Source: Pseudomonas parafulva
GTDB lineage: Bacteria > Pseudomonadota > Gammaproteobacteria > Pseudomonadales > Pseudomonadaceae
Direction of reading: 5' to 3'
Assembly: GCF_000800255.1 (NCBI RefSeq)
Contig: NZ_CP009747.1
Location: 4,898,001 to 4,962,000, forward strand
Length of the DNA stretch: 64,000 nt
Under the pieces are notes generated by a model, which was given only the letters and a program-made list of their open reading frames with translations, ran no database searches and was not told the origin of the DNA. The translations under genes and the position numbers were made by a program. Positions 31,925-43,134 of the stretch are shown here, in pieces (within the stretch, counting starts at the first letter, position 1; each line of letters starts with the position of its first letter).

Positions 31925-31955
31925 AAAAAACCCACTAGCAAGCTAGTGGGTTTTT
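31925..31955 (-). terminator. Terminator of the tRNA-Leu pair
   Basis: CCCACTAGC and GCTAGTGGG form a nine-bp stem directly after the second tRNA, with a T run on the minus strand (31925-31930). A shorter T run on the plus strand could make it two-way. Confidence 0.85.
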
Positions 31956-31958
31956 ATA

Positions 31959-32045
31959 TGGTGCCCAGGAGAAGACTCGAACTTCCACGACCGTTAAGTC
32001 ACTGATACCTGAAACCAGCGCGTCTACCAATTCCGCCACCTGGGC
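31959..32045 (-). tRNA. tRNA-Leu (anticodon CAG), distal copy
   Basis: An 87-base type II tRNA with acceptor GCCCAGG pairing with CCTGGGC, encoded CCA, D-loop AATTGGTAGAC, and a leucine-type long variable arm. The anticodon stem CTGGT/ATCAG closes the loop TTCAGGT, giving anticodon CAG, which reads CUG. That is by far the commonest leucine codon in this window. It is identical in sequence to the copy at 32128-32214. Confidence 0.95.
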
Positions 32046-32127
32046 AAAGCTTTTGCATCTACAACGATGAAACTTCAAGCGTCTTGCTGAATGACAGAAA
32101 AACCTGCTATCTATCACTCGAAATATT

Positions 32128-32214
32128 TGGTGCCCAGGAGAAGACTCGAACTTCCACGACCGTTAAGTCACTGATACCTGAAACCAGCGCGTCTACCAAT
32201 TCCGCCACCTGGGC
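32128..32214 (-). tRNA. tRNA-Leu (anticodon CAG), proximal copy
   Basis: Same 87-base sequence, including CCA, as the distal copy 82 bases downstream. Both are probably transcribed from the promoter at 32297-32325. The tandem identity indicates a recent duplication or gene conversion. Confidence 0.95.
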
Positions 32215-32296
32215 ACACATTCTGTCGAGGTCACATGATGCTTTACATCAGGCTTCATCTCAACTACAACGTCGGCTGACCGTCGTTGTGGTGCGC

Positions 32297-32325
32297 ACTA
32301 TACGGACGGTCCCTGAGGCTGTAAA
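32297..32325 (-). promoter_or_regulatory. Strong sigma-70 promoter of the tRNA-Leu pair
   Basis: On the minus strand TTTACA (32325-32320), a 17-base spacer, then TATAGT (32302-32297). The GCGCACC discriminator that follows is GC-rich, as in stringently controlled stable-RNA promoters. An AT-rich stretch (GAAAAATTTTTC) sits just upstream of the -35 like an UP element. Confidence 0.8.
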
Positions 32326-32487
32326 GCCCCGGATCGAAAAATTTTTCAAAATATTCAAGTCGTTGATTCCAGTGACCTATTGCCCTCAGCAGGATATCTG
32401 CCGGGGGCTGTCCAAGGCAGACATTTCCGGTTTCAATACGCACATGGCAGAATTCTTATCTATATACCCCAAGGTGAACCCCTTCTG

Positions 32488-35121
32488 ATGGCCGATTGGC
32501 AATCCCTCGATCCCGAGGCCGCTCGCGAAGCGGAAAAATACGAAAATCCCATCCCCAGCCGTGAGCTGATCCTTCAGCGCCTCGCCGACCGTGGCGAACC
32601 TGCCGCTCGCGAGGAGCTGGCAAACGAATTCGGTCTTTACGAAGAAGACCAGATCGAAGCCCTGCGTCGCCGACTGCGCGCCATGGAACGCGATGGCCAG
32701 CTTATCTATACCCGGCGCGGCACCTATGCCCCGGTAGACAAGCTCGACCTGATCTGCGGCCGCGTCTCCGGCCACCGCGACGGCTTCGGCTTCCTCATTC
32801 CCGACGATGGCAGCGAGGACCTGTTCCTCAGCCCGGCGCAAATGCGCCTAGTGTTCGACGGCGACCGTGCGCTGGCGCGGGTCAGTGGCGTGGACCGCCG
32901 CGGGCGCCGCGAGGGGGCGCTGGTTGAGGTCATCTCCCGCGCCCACGAAAGCGTCGTCGGCCGCTACTTCGAAGAAGGCGGCATCGGCTACGTGACCCCG
33001 GACAATCCGAAGATCCAGCAGGAAGTGCTGGTGACCGCCGGTCGTAACGGCGGGGCGAAGATCGGCCAGTTCGTGGAAATCAAGATCACCCACTGGCCCA
33101 CCCCGCGCTTCCAGCCGCAGGGTGACGTGGTGGAAGTGATCGGCAACTACATGGCGCCGGGCATGGAGATCGATGTCGCCCTGCGCAGCTACGACATTCC
33201 CCACGTCTGGCCGCAGGACGTGATCAAGGAAGCGCGCAAGTTCCGCTCCGAAGTCGAAGAGAAGGACAAGGAAAAGCGCATCGACCTGCGCCATTTGCCG
33301 TTCGTCACCATCGACGGCGAAGACGCCCGCGACTTCGACGATGCCGTGTTCTGCGAGCCGCTGGGCAAGCTGCGCCTGTTCTCCGGAGGCTGGCGCCTGT
33401 ATGTGGCCATCGCCGACGTCTCGAGTTACGTGCGCCTGGGCTCGGCCCTGGACGTCGAGGCTCAGCAGCGCGGTAACTCGGTGTACTTCCCCGAGCGCGT
33501 GGTGCCGATGCTCCCCGAGGAGCTGTCCAACGGCCTGTGCTCGCTGAACCCGCATGTCGATCGCCTGGCCATGGTCTGCGAGATGACCATCAACAAGGCC
33601 GGCCAAATGGTCGACTACCAGTTCTACGAAGGCGTCATCCATTCCCATGCGCGCCTGACCTACAACAAGGTCAGCAGCATGCTCGAGCATGCCCGCACCC
33701 GTGAAGGCAAGGCCCTGCGCGAGGAGTACAGCGCGGTGCTGCCGGACCTCAAGCACCTCTACGCCTTGTACAAGGTGCTGGTCGATGCCCGTCATACCCG
33801 TGGCGCCATCGACTTCGAAACCCAGGAAACCCGGATCATCTTCGGTGAAGACCGCAAGATCGACGAAATTCGTCCGACCGTGCGCAACGACGCCCACAAG
33901 CTGATCGAAGAATGCATGCTGGCGGCCAACGTCGCCACCGCCCAGTTCATGCAGAAGCACAACGTGCCGTCGCTGTACCGCGTGCACGACGGCCCGCCGC
34001 CGGAGCGTCTGGAGAAACTGCGTGCCTTCCTGGGCGAACTGGGCCTGTCGCTGCACAAGGGCAAGGAACCGTCGCCCAAGGATTACCAGGCGTTGCTGGC
34101 GAGCATCGCCGGTCGTCCGGACTTCCACCTGATCCAGACCGTCATGCTGCGCTCGCTCAGCCAGGCGGTGTACAGCGTCGAGAACAACGGCCACTTCGGC
34201 CTGAACTACGAGGCGTACACCCACTTCACCTCGCCGATCCGCCGCTACCCTGATCTGCTCGTGCACCGCGCCATCCGCAGCGTGATCCGCTCGAAGATGG
34301 ATACCCCGCACGTCAAGCGTGCCGGTGCCATGAGCATTCCCAAGGCGCGCATCTATCCGTACGACGAGACGGCCCTGGAGCAGATGGGCGAACAGTGCTC
34401 GATGACCGAGCGGCGCGCCGACGAGGCCACCCGCGACGTGGTCAACTGGCTCAAGTGCGAGTACATGCGCGACCGCGTGGGCGAGACCTTCCCGGGCGTG
34501 ATCACGGCGGTGACCGGTTTCGGCCTGTTCATCGAGCTGACCGACATCTACGTCGAAGGCCTGGTCCACGTCAGCGCGCTGCCGGGTGACTACTACCACT
34601 TCGACGCCGTGCATCATCGCCTGGCCGGTGAGCGCACCGGGCGTAGTTTCCGTCTCGGCGACAGCATCGAAGTGAAGGTCATGCGCGTCGACCTCGAACA
34701 GCGCAAGATCGATTTCGAGCTGTCCGAGGCGACGATCAAGGCGCCGGTCGGTCGCAAAGGTCGTGGCGAGTCTGGCGAGCCTGACAAAGCCAAGGCCAAT
34801 GTCACGGCCAAGGGCGCGAGCGGTGCCAAGGCCAGTGGGCCTGCTCAGGCCGAGGCCGCACCGGCCAGCGAGGCGCGGATTTCGCCCAAGCCCCGCAGCC
34901 GCAAGAGCGAAAGTGCCGAGGCCTACTTCCCCAAGGATGCCGTGCAGCGCAACGCCGAGGTGCGCAAGAGCCGTGAGATGAAGAAGGCGCTGATGGGCGA
35001 CGCCCGCAACCAGGCCTCGCACAAGTCCGAGAAGGGCGACAAGGCATCGGGCAAGACCAAGCATCGCAAGGGGCCGTCGAAGTCCGGCGCGCCACGCAAG
35101 GGCAAGAGCAGCAAGTCATGA
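32488..35121 (+). CDS. rnr: Ribonuclease R
   Basis: RNase R is the 3'-5' exoribonuclease able to unwind structured RNA, important in cold growth and tmRNA-linked decay. The 877-residue protein has an N-terminal winged-helix region, two cold-shock domains, and the RNB domain with its metal-binding DGEDARDFDDAVF. It also has the S1 domain (about 650-735; GVITAVTGFGLFIELTDIYV) and a Lys/Ser-rich basic tail of about 125 residues. ATG 32488 gives MADWQSLDPEAAREAEKYENP, the family start; the longer frame up to 32380 has no homology. It ends in an ATGA overlap with rlmB. Confidence 0.96.
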   Translation: MADWQSLDPEAAREAEKYENPIPSRELILQRLADRGEPAAREELANEFGLYEEDQIEALRRRLRAMERDGQLIYTRRGTYAPVDKLDLICGRVSGHRDGFGFLIPDDGSEDLFLSPAQMRLVFDGDRALARVSGVDRRGRREGALVEVISRAHESVVGRYFEEGGIGYVTPDNPKIQQEVLVTAGRNGGAKIGQFVEIKITHWPTPRFQPQGDVVEVIGNYMAPGMEIDVALRSYDIPHVWPQDVIKEARKFRSEVEEKDKEKRIDLRHLPFVTIDGEDARDFDDAVFCEPLGKLRLFSGGWRLYVAIADVSSYVRLGSALDVEAQQRGNSVYFPERVVPMLPEELSNGLCSLNPHVDRLAMVCEMTINKAGQMVDYQFYEGVIHSHARLTYNKVSSMLEHARTREGKALREEYSAVLPDLKHLYALYKVLVDARHTRGAIDFETQETRIIFGEDRKIDEIRPTVRNDAHKLIEECMLAANVATAQFMQKHNVPSLYRVHDGPPPERLEKLRAFLGELGLSLHKGKEPSPKDYQALLASIAGRPDFHLIQTVMLRSLSQAVYSVENNGHFGLNYEAYTHFTSPIRRYPDLLVHRAIRSVIRSKMDTPHVKRAGAMSIPKARIYPYDETALEQMGEQCSMTERRADEATRDVVNWLKCEYMRDRVGETFPGVITAVTGFGLFIELTDIYVEGLVHVSALPGDYYHFDAVHHRLAGERTGRSFRLGDSIEVKVMRVDLEQRKIDFELSEATIKAPVGRKGRGESGEPDKAKANVTAKGASGAKASGPAQAEAAPASEARISPKPRSRKSESAEAYFPKDAVQRNAEVRKSREMKKALMGDARNQASHKSEKGDKASGKTKHRKGPSKSGAPRKGKSSKS

Positions 35122-35864
35122 GTCAGTTGGAAAAGATCTACGGCGTGCACGCGGTGCAGGCCTTGCTGCAGCACCATCCCAAGCGGGTCAAGCAGATCTG
35201 GTTGTCCGAAGGCCGCAGTGAGCCGCGTCTGCAGGCGCTGCTGGCCCTGGCCGGCGAGAACCGTGTCGCGGTAGGGCAGGCCGAGCGGCGTGAGCTCGAT
35301 GCCTGGGTCGAAGGCGTGCACCAAGGCGTGGTCGCCGAGGTCAGCCCGAGCCAGGTATGGGGCGAGGCGATGCTCGAGGAATTGCTCGAACGTAGCGAGA
35401 CCGCGCCGTTGATCCTGGTGCTCGACGGCGTCACCGATCCGCACAACCTCGGCGCCTGCCTGCGCACCGCCGATGCCGCAGGGGCCACCGCCGTGGTGAT
35501 TCCCAAGGACAAGTCGGCGACCCTCACGGCCGTGGTGCGCAAAGTGGCCTGCGGCGCCGCCGAGGTGATTCCGCTGGTGGCGGTCACCAACCTCGCGCGT
35601 ACCCTGGAGAAACTCCAGCAGCGGGGTCTGTGGGTGGTCGGCACGGCGGGCGAGGCCGAGCAGGAGATCTACCAGCAGGACCTGACCGGCCCGTTGGTGA
35701 TGATCATGGGCGCCGAGGGCAAGGGCATGCGTCGCCTCACCCGCGAGCACTGCGACTTCCTGGTCAAGCTGCCCATGGCCGGTAGCGTCAGCAGCCTGAA
35801 CGTCTCGGTGGCCACCGGGGTTTGCCTGTTCGAGGCCGTGCGCCAGCGTCAGGCCAAGCGTTGA
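35118..35864 (+). CDS. rlmB: 23S rRNA (guanosine-2251-2'-O)-methyltransferase
   Basis: RlmB methylates G2251 in the P loop of 23S rRNA. The 248-residue SPOUT enzyme begins with a small substrate-binding domain (KIYGVHAVQALLQHHPKRVKQIWLSEGR). It has the three SpoU motifs: LDGVTDPHNLGACLRTADAAG, IMGAEGKGMRRL, and IPMAGSVSSLNVSVA-like KLPMAGSVSSLNVSVATGV. The start overlaps the rnr stop, so the two are translated together; the same pair is adjacent in E. coli. Confidence 0.96.
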   Translation: MSQLEKIYGVHAVQALLQHHPKRVKQIWLSEGRSEPRLQALLALAGENRVAVGQAERRELDAWVEGVHQGVVAEVSPSQVWGEAMLEELLERSETAPLILVLDGVTDPHNLGACLRTADAAGATAVVIPKDKSATLTAVVRKVACGAAEVIPLVAVTNLARTLEKLQQRGLWVVGTAGEAEQEIYQQDLTGPLVMIMGAEGKGMRRLTREHCDFLVKLPMAGSVSSLNVSVATGVCLFEAVRQRQAKR

Positions 35865-35870
35865 ATCCAT

Positions 35871-35967
35871 GGGCTGCCCGGCAGCCCGTCGCGACACACG
35901 GCCGCGCCACAGGTTTTCGGATACTGTGGGCGCGGCTTTGTACCGCATAAGGGGCGCATCGCGCCCC
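35871..35967. repeat. REP doublet (REPIN), copy B, diverged
   Basis: GGGCTGCCCGGCAGCCC, then GGCCGCGCCACAG, a short spacer, CTGTGGGCGCGGC, and a GGGGCGCATCGCGCCCC hairpin. The layout is the same as the REP doublet at 2890-3016, with several base changes. It lies right after rlmB and likely forms its mRNA 3' end. Confidence 0.65.
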
Positions 35968-36023
35968 GGATCTTGAGGGTTCGAGAAGTCTGTTGGCGAT
36001 TGTTCAAATAATCGCCAATCGCC

Positions 36024-36052
36024 TTGCTTGTCCGACCGGCCTTCTCTACAAT
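36024..36052 (+). promoter_or_regulatory. Sigma-70 promoter of the rpsF operon
   Basis: TTGCTT (36024-36029), 17-base spacer, TACAAT (36047-36052). Both boxes are close to consensus with ideal spacing. The start codon of rpsF is 121 bases downstream of the -10 box. Confidence 0.75.
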
Positions 36053-36172
36053 TGCGCCCCTTGCCACGCTGGCAGGTGCGCATGCGCCTCCCCTCAGGGC
36101 GAGACACACAGTGTCATTCACTCCTTGTCTGACCAGATTCGCTGGCAGACTACTAACCCGTAAGGAGCATTC

Positions 36173-36598
36173 ATGCGTCATTACGAAATCATCTTCCTGG
36201 TTCACCCGGACCAGAGCGAGCAAGTCGGCGGCATGGTCGAGCGTTACACCAAGCTGATCGAAGAAGATGGTGGCAAGATCCACCGCCTGGAAGACTGGGG
36301 CCGTCGTCAACTGGCCTACGCAATCAACAATGTTCACAAGGCTCACTACGTGATGCTGAACGTTGAGTGCACCGGCAAGGCCCTGGCCGAGCTGGAAGAC
36401 AACTTCCGCTACAACGATGCCGTGATCCGTAACCTGGTCATCCGTCGCGACGAAGCCGTTACCGGCCAGTCCGAGATGCTGAAGGCTGAAGAGAACCGCA
36501 GCGAGCGCCGTGAGCGTCGCGAGCGTCCTGAGCATGCTGACTCCGCCGACGGCGACGACAGCAATGACAGCGACTCCAGCGATAACGCTGACGAGTAA
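36173..36598 (+). CDS. rpsF: 30S ribosomal protein S6
   Basis: S6 binds with S18 to the platform of the 30S subunit. The 141-residue protein begins [18 protein letters not shown] and has the family block [17 protein letters not shown]. After residue 105 comes a long charged tail, rich in Glu/Arg and then Asp/Ser ([18 protein letters not shown]); in other bacteria a shorter tail receives post-translational glutamates by RimK. An AAGGAG lies upstream of the ATG. rpsR follows after 28 bases. Confidence 0.97.
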   Translation: MRHYEIIFLVHPDQSEQVGGMVERYTKLIEEDGGKIHRLEDWGRRQLAYAINNVHKAHYVMLNVECTGKALAELEDNFRYNDAVIRNLVIRRDEAVTGQSEMLKAEENRSERRERRERPEHADSADGDDSNDSDSSDNADE

Positions 36599-36626
36599 TC
36601 CACGGACCTTTAGAGGAGCCTATTAA

Positions 36627-36857
36627 ATGGCACGTTTCTTCCGTCGTCGTAAATTCTGCCGCTTCACTGCTGAAGACGTGAAAGAGATCGACTTCAAAGA
36701 TCTCAACACCCTGAAAGCTTACGTATCCGAAACCGGCAAGATCGTTCCAAGCCGTATCACTGGTACCAAAGCTCGTTATCAGCGTCAGCTGGCTACCGCT
36801 ATCAAGCGCGCCCGCTTCCTGGCCCTGCTGCCTTACACCGACAGCCACGGCCGCTGA
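36627..36857 (+). CDS. rpsR: 30S ribosomal protein S18
   Basis: The 76-residue S18 begins [25 protein letters not shown] and ends in [12 protein letters not shown], as in E. coli. It pairs with S6 on 16S rRNA. A GAGGAGC ribosome-binding site is present. It is followed after 33 bases by a membrane-protein gene that splits it from rplI. Confidence 0.97.
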   Translation: MARFFRRRKFCRFTAEDVKEIDFKDLNTLKAYVSETGKIVPSRITGTKARYQRQLATAIKRARFLALLPYTDSHGR

Positions 36858-36890
36858 GACCGGGTCGTCGACAAGCAGTAAGGGATAGGC

Positions 36891-37781
36891 ATGCGAGCGT
36901 TGGCTGATTTCATCATGCGCGGTCGCGTGCAGGCCACTGTCGTGGTGGCTGGTTGTGCGGCAATGCCGCTGTTGTTCTGGTTGAGTGCCGCCGCCGGGAG
37001 CCTGGTGTTCCTGCGGCGTGGTTTCAAGGACGCATCCTCGGTCATCGTGTGGGGCATCTTGCCCGCACTGGCCTGGTGGATCTTCGGCGAGCCGCGCACC
37101 TTGATGGTGCTGCTGGGGACGCTGGGGCTGGCCGCGCTGTTGCGCGCCGGGCATTCCTGGAACCGGGTGCTGTTGTCCAGCATCGCCCTGGGCCTGTTGT
37201 ACGGTGTCATCCTCGGTTCAGTGTTCCGCGAACCGATCGAAGCTCTGGCGCGAGCGCTTGAAAAAGCCCTGCCGCAGATGCTCGACGGTCTCTACCAGCA
37301 GTTGTCGGTGGAGGAGCAGGCACACCTTGGAGCACTCATCGTACCGGTGCTCAATGGCCTGATTGCAGCGTTGCTGCAGGTCGTCAGCGTACTGGCCCTG
37401 ATGTTGGGGCGGTACTGGCAGGCCGCGTTGTACAACTCAGGAGGGTTCGGCCGCGAATTTCACGCGGTGCGCATACCTCGGGTGCCGGCACTGGTGCTGC
37501 TGGCGTGCATGGTGTTCGGGCCGAACTTCGGTTCCGCCGTCGCCCTGCTCACGCCACTGTGCAGTGTGCCGCTCATGTTCGCGGGCATCGCCCTGCTGCA
37601 TGGGCTGGTGGCCCAGAAACGCCTGGCCAAGTTCTGGCTGGTGGGGTTGTACGTCACGCTGGTGCTGTTCATGCAGCTGACCTATCCGTTGCTCGTGGTC
37701 CTGGCCATTGTCGACAGCCTGATTGATTTTCGCGGTCGCCACTCCCCGAAGGGGAATGATCCCGCGAACGGTGAAGGTTAA
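36891..37781 (+). CDS. DUF2232-like multi-pass membrane protein in the ribosomal operon
   Basis: The 296-residue protein has about eight membrane helices and begins [21 protein letters not shown] recall proteins like it in this position in pseudomonads under DUF2232 (YybS-like); the function is unknown. Loops are short, and the central segment ([33 protein letters not shown]) is the only sizeable soluble part. It starts 33 bases after rpsR and ends 20 bases before rplI, so it is co-transcribed with ribosomal protein genes. In enterobacteria priB sits in this operon instead. Confidence 0.75.
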   Translation: MRALADFIMRGRVQATVVVAGCAAMPLLFWLSAAAGSLVFLRRGFKDASSVIVWGILPALAWWIFGEPRTLMVLLGTLGLAALLRAGHSWNRVLLSSIALGLLYGVILGSVFREPIEALARALEKALPQMLDGLYQQLSVEEQAHLGALIVPVLNGLIAALLQVVSVLALMLGRYWQAALYNSGGFGREFHAVRIPRVPALVLLACMVFGPNFGSAVALLTPLCSVPLMFAGIALLHGLVAQKRLAKFWLVGLYVTLVLFMQLTYPLLVVLAIVDSLIDFRGRHSPKGNDPANGEG

Positions 37782-37801
37782 AAGTTAAGAGGTTTTACCA
37801 A

Positions 37802-38248
37802 ATGGAACTGATCCTGCTGGAAAAAGTCGCCAACCTGGGCAACCTGGGCGACAAAGTAAATGTTAAGGCTGGCTACGGCCGCAACTTCCTGCTGCCATTC
37901 GGCAAGGCTACCGCTGCGACCGCCGCCAACCTGGCTGCATTCGAAGAGCGTCGTGCCGAGCTGGAAAAAGCCGCTGCCGACAAGAAAGCTTCGGCTGAAA
38001 GCCGTGCTGCCCAACTGGCCGAGCTGGAAGTGACCATCACTGCCACCGCTGGCGACGAAGGCAAGCTGTTCGGTTCGATCGGCACCCACGACATCGCTGA
38101 TGCCCTGACCGCCTCCGGCGTTGAAGTGGCCAAAGCTGAAGTGCGTCTGCCGAACGGCACCATCCGTCAGGTTGGCGAATACGATGTAGCCGTGCACCTG
38201 CACAGCGACGTCGAAGCCACCGTACGTGTGGTCGTCGTAGCGGCCTAA
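37802..38248 (+). CDS. rplI: 50S ribosomal protein L9
   Basis: L9 is a 148-residue two-domain protein that reaches from the L1 stalk and helps hold the reading frame. The N-terminal signature is [32 protein letters not shown]. The long central helix is Ala/Glu/Lys rich and the C-terminal domain contains [16 protein letters not shown]. Codon use is strongly biased, as for highly expressed genes. A terminator lies 45 bases after the stop. Confidence 0.97.
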   Translation: MELILLEKVANLGNLGDKVNVKAGYGRNFLLPFGKATAATAANLAAFEERRAELEKAAADKKASAESRAAQLAELEVTITATAGDEGKLFGSIGTHDIADALTASGVEVAKAEVRLPNGTIRQVGEYDVAVHLHSDVEATVRVVVVAA

Positions 38249-38293
38249 GCTGCGCTGATCGGCTGGCCCCTCGCGGGCCAGGCGGTTAACATC

Positions 38294-38336
38294 GGGCACG
38301 GTCCTGTCTGACAGGCCGTGCCCTTTGTCTTTTTAA
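38294..38336 (+). terminator. Rho-independent terminator after rplI
   Basis: GGGCACGGTCCTGT pairs with ACAGGCCGTGCCC, one base bulged, followed by TTTGTCTTTTT. dnaB begins only 25 bases later, so it depends on read-through or a promoter overlapping the terminator. Confidence 0.85.
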
Positions 38337-38360
38337 ATTCCTCAGAATTCTTGCGTGGCC

Positions 38361-39758
38361 ATGAACGAGATTACCCATCCCGAACAGCTCGACCTGCAGA
38401 CTGCTTCCCTGAAGGTGCCGCCGCACTCCATCGAGGCCGAACAGGCCGTGCTCGGTGGTCTGATGCTGGACAACAACGCCTGGGAGCGGGTGCTGGATCA
38501 AGTGTCCGATGGCGATTTCTATCGACATGACCATCGCCTGATCTTCCGCGCCGTGCACAAGTTGGCCGATGCCAACCAGCCGTTCGACGTGGTCACCCTG
38601 CACGAACAGTTGGACAAGGAAGGCCTTTCCACCCAGGTCGGCGGCCTGGCCTACCTGGCGGAGTTGGCCAAGAACACGCCGTCGGTGGCCAACATCAAGG
38701 CCTACGCGGCGATCATTCGCGAACGTGCCACGCTGCGCCAACTGATCAGCATCAGCACCGACATCGCCGACAACGCCTTCAACCCTCAGGGGCGCAACGC
38801 CGAAGAGATCCTCGACGATGCCGAACGGCAAATCTTCCAGATCGCCGAAGCGCGGCCCAAGACCGGTGGTCCGGTCGGCGTCAACGAGCTGTTGACCAAG
38901 GCCATCGACCGTATCGACACCCTGTTCAACTCCGACAGCGACATTACCGGTGTATCCACCGGCTTCACCGACCTGGATGAAAAGACCAGCGGCCTGCAGC
39001 CGGCCGACCTGGTGATCGTCGCGGGCCGTCCGTCGATGGGCAAGACCACCTTCGCCATGAACCTGGTGGAGAACGCCGTGCTACGCAGCGACAAGGCGGT
39101 GCTGGTGTTCTCCCTGGAGATGCCCGGCGAATCGCTGATCATGCGTATGCTGTCCTCGCTCGGTCGCATCGACCAGACCAAGGTGCGCTCCGGCCAACTG
39201 GACGACGATGACTGGCCGCGCCTCACCTCGGCGGTCAACCTGCTCAACGACCGCAAGCTGTTCATCGACGACACCGCCGGTATCAGCCCTTCGGAAATGC
39301 GTGCGCGCACCCGCCGCCTGGCCCGCGAGCACGGCGAGATCGCGCTGATCATGGTCGACTACCTGCAGCTCATGCAGATCCCGGGCTCGGCTGGCGACAA
39401 CCGCACCAACGAGATCTCCGAGATCTCCCGCTCGCTCAAGGCCCTGGCCAAGGAATTCAACTGCCCGGTCATCGCCCTGTCGCAGCTCAACCGCTCCCTC
39501 GAACAGCGCCCGAACAAGCGCCCGGTCAACTCCGACTTGCGTGAATCCGGAGCGATCGAGCAGGACGCCGACGTGATCATGTTCGTCTACCGCGACGAGG
39601 TGTATCACCCCGAGACCGAGCACAAGGGGGTCGCCGAGATCATCATCGGCAAGCAGCGTAACGGCCCCATCGGCTTCGTGCGCCTGGCCTTCATCGGCAA
39701 ATACACCCGCTTCGAAAACCTCGCCCCGGGCATGTACAACTTCGACGACGACGAGTAA
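38361..39758 (+). CDS. dnaB: Replicative DNA helicase
   Basis: DnaB is the hexameric 5'-3' helicase of the replication fork. The 465-residue protein has the N-terminal helical domain ([21 protein letters not shown]), a linker, and the RecA-like domain. The Walker A is GRPSMGKTT, followed by [20 protein letters not shown], and [10 protein letters not shown] with the arginine-finger region. I prefer ATG 38361 over the in-frame GTG two codons earlier; neither has a strong ribosome-binding site. There is no intein or frameshift. Confidence 0.96.
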   Translation: MNEITHPEQLDLQTASLKVPPHSIEAEQAVLGGLMLDNNAWERVLDQVSDGDFYRHDHRLIFRAVHKLADANQPFDVVTLHEQLDKEGLSTQVGGLAYLAELAKNTPSVANIKAYAAIIRERATLRQLISISTDIADNAFNPQGRNAEEILDDAERQIFQIAEARPKTGGPVGVNELLTKAIDRIDTLFNSDSDITGVSTGFTDLDEKTSGLQPADLVIVAGRPSMGKTTFAMNLVENAVLRSDKAVLVFSLEMPGESLIMRMLSSLGRIDQTKVRSGQLDDDDWPRLTSAVNLLNDRKLFIDDTAGISPSEMRARTRRLAREHGEIALIMVDYLQLMQIPGSAGDNRTNEISEISRSLKALAKEFNCPVIALSQLNRSLEQRPNKRPVNSDLRESGAIEQDADVIMFVYRDEVYHPETEHKGVAEIIIGKQRNGPIGFVRLAFIGKYTRFENLAPGMYNFDDDE

Positions 39759-39880
39759 CCCGTGCCGGCGAGTGGTACTTCGTCATCGCCATGAATCCGA
39801 CCGCTATCGTCGGATTTGATCAAAATTTGTGCTATATTCCGCGCCCGCGATTTCCCTGCACATTAGAACCGGTCACTGAC

Positions 39881-42187
<2,307 letters not shown>

Positions 42188-42197
42188 TCCACCTGCC

Positions 42198-42221
42198 AAG
42201 GGCTGCCTCGCAGCCCTTTTT
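42198..42221 (+). terminator. Rho-independent terminator after the ygiQ-like gene
   Basis: AAGGGCTGC and GCAGCCCTT form a nine-bp stem with a three-base loop and a T run. Confidence 0.88.
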
Positions 42222-42242
42222 CATTCCCGTGAAGGCGTCGCA

Positions 42243-42335
42243 TCACTCCGGCCGGGCAAACTCGTAAAGCGCCGCGCCTGTAGCCCCGCATGCATAGGCG
42301 GCCAACAGGCCGCGCATGAAATTTCCTAAATTCAT
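42243..42335 (-). CDS. Possible 30-residue small protein
   Basis: A short frame, reading MNLGNFMRGLLAAYACGATG and then AALYEFARPE, sits in the gap between the ygiQ-like gene and azu. It is preceded on the minus strand by AGGAG (42348-42344) with an eight-base spacing to ATG, a better site than many genes here have. The sequence has a short hydrophobic centre (RGLLAAYACGATGAALY) that could be a single membrane helix or the glycine-rich face of one. It is divergent from azurin. I know of no family; coding status is inferred from the start signal only. Confidence 0.5.
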   Translation of the reverse strand: MNLGNFMRGLLAAYACGATGAALYEFARPE

Positions 42336-42403
42336 CGCACTCGCTCCTAAATGATGGGTTGTCCCATCGTCTATCAAGCAGGCATGATGTGCTCTTAGAA
42401 ATT

Positions 42404-42413
42404 TTGTATACAA
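42404..42413. promoter_or_regulatory. Palindrome TTGTATACAA in the azu upstream region
   Basis: This perfect ten-base palindrome resembles sites bound by GntR-family regulators of the FCD type. It lies between the small frame at 42243-42335 and azu, 115 bases before the azu start. Binding protein unknown. Confidence 0.35.
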
Positions 42414-42527
42414 TCCATTGAACAATGCTACTGGCTGGCCTATTGATAGCCCTTGACCCATGTCAGCAAGGGCCTGGTCGGTTTCAGGCAGTCTGGCAAT
42501 GGATAACCCTCGCCAAGGAGATTCACG

Positions 42528-42977
42528 ATGTTTGCGAAAGCTGTAGCGGTATCCCTGCTGACCCTCGCCAGTGCCTCTGTCTTCGCCGCCGAGTGCTCGG
42601 TCACCGTCGATTCCACCGACCAGATGAGCTACAACACCAAGGAATTCACGGTCGACAAGAGCTGCAAGGAATTCACCGTCAAGCTGACCCACTCCGGCAA
42701 CCTGCCGAAGAACGTCATGGGTCACAACCTGGTGATCAGCAAGACGGCCGACATGCAGGCCATCGCCACCGAAGGCATGAGCCAAGGCCTGGACAAGGAC
42801 TACATCAAGGCCGACAACGCCGCGATCATCGCCCACACCAAGCTGATCGGCGCGCCGGAAAAAGAGACCGAGGTGAAGTTCGACACCTCCAAGCTGGAAG
42901 CGGGCGGTGACTACAGCTTCTTCTGCACCTTCCCAGGCCACGTGACCATGATGAAGGGCAAGGTGGTGGTCAAGTAA
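42528..42977 (+). CDS. azu: Azurin
   Basis: Azurin is a periplasmic blue-copper electron carrier. The 149-residue precursor has a 20-residue signal peptide ([20 protein letters not shown]) and a mature chain starting AECSVTV. The copper ligands can be seen: Gly45-His46 in MGHNLV, and Cys112, His117 and Met121 in [14 protein letters not shown]; the Cys3-Cys26 disulfide is also there. An AAGGAG ribosome-binding site lies nine bases upstream. A strong hairpin terminator follows. In P. aeruginosa ANR and RpoS control azu; I could not find a full ANR box here. Confidence 0.97.
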   Translation: MFAKAVAVSLLTLASASVFAAECSVTVDSTDQMSYNTKEFTVDKSCKEFTVKLTHSGNLPKNVMGHNLVISKTADMQAIATEGMSQGLDKDYIKADNAAIIAHTKLIGAPEKETEVKFDTSKLEAGGDYSFFCTFPGHVTMMKGKVVVK

Positions 42978-43003
42978 GCCACGCGCTGTACCGTTGAAAT
43001 CGT

Positions 43004-43031
43004 CGGGGCCGCTTTGCGGCCCCGCTGTTTT
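43004..43031 (+). terminator. Terminator after azurin
   Basis: CGGGGCCGC, a TTT loop, GCGGCCCCG, then CTGTTTTA. Confidence 0.8.
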
Positions 43032-43073
43032 ACGGGGCTGTGCAGAGAGAGTTGCACACGCTCATCAATCTGG

Positions 43074-43092
43074 AATAATGCATCTCATTCTC
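43074..43092 (+). promoter_or_regulatory. Fur box before the FecI-like sigma factor
   Basis: AATAATGCATCTCATTCTC matches 13 of 19 positions of the Fur consensus (GATAATGATAATCATTATC), and it lies 43 bases before the sigma-factor start. Iron repression of fecI-like genes through Fur is the rule in pseudomonads. Confidence 0.6.
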
Positions 43093-43134
43093 AGTTCAAG
43101 CCTCGCCTGTGCGGGCATCCGAGGAATGGGGTCG

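Larger units (their letters stand above)
35865..36172 (+). other. Gene-free leader region before rpsF
   Basis: A 308-base gap. The first third is REP doublet B. The rest holds the rpsF promoter (36024-36052) and a leader of about 115 nucleotides with several short dyads, among them GGTGCGCATGCGCC. rpsF-rpsR mRNAs in many bacteria carry an S6:S18-binding leader; I cannot confirm one here. Confidence 0.6.

Noticed and set aside
31959..32214. tRNA-Leu genes as a prophage or island attachment site
   Set aside because: No integrase, no repeated tRNA fragment beyond the tandem gene, and core genes on both sides.
32848..35064. 738-codon frame antisense to rnr
   Set aside because: Mirror of a certain gene, low-complexity composition, no start signal.
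42450..42470. ANR/FNR box before azurin
   Set aside because: TTGAT is present near 42452 but the second half-site does not match ATCAA.
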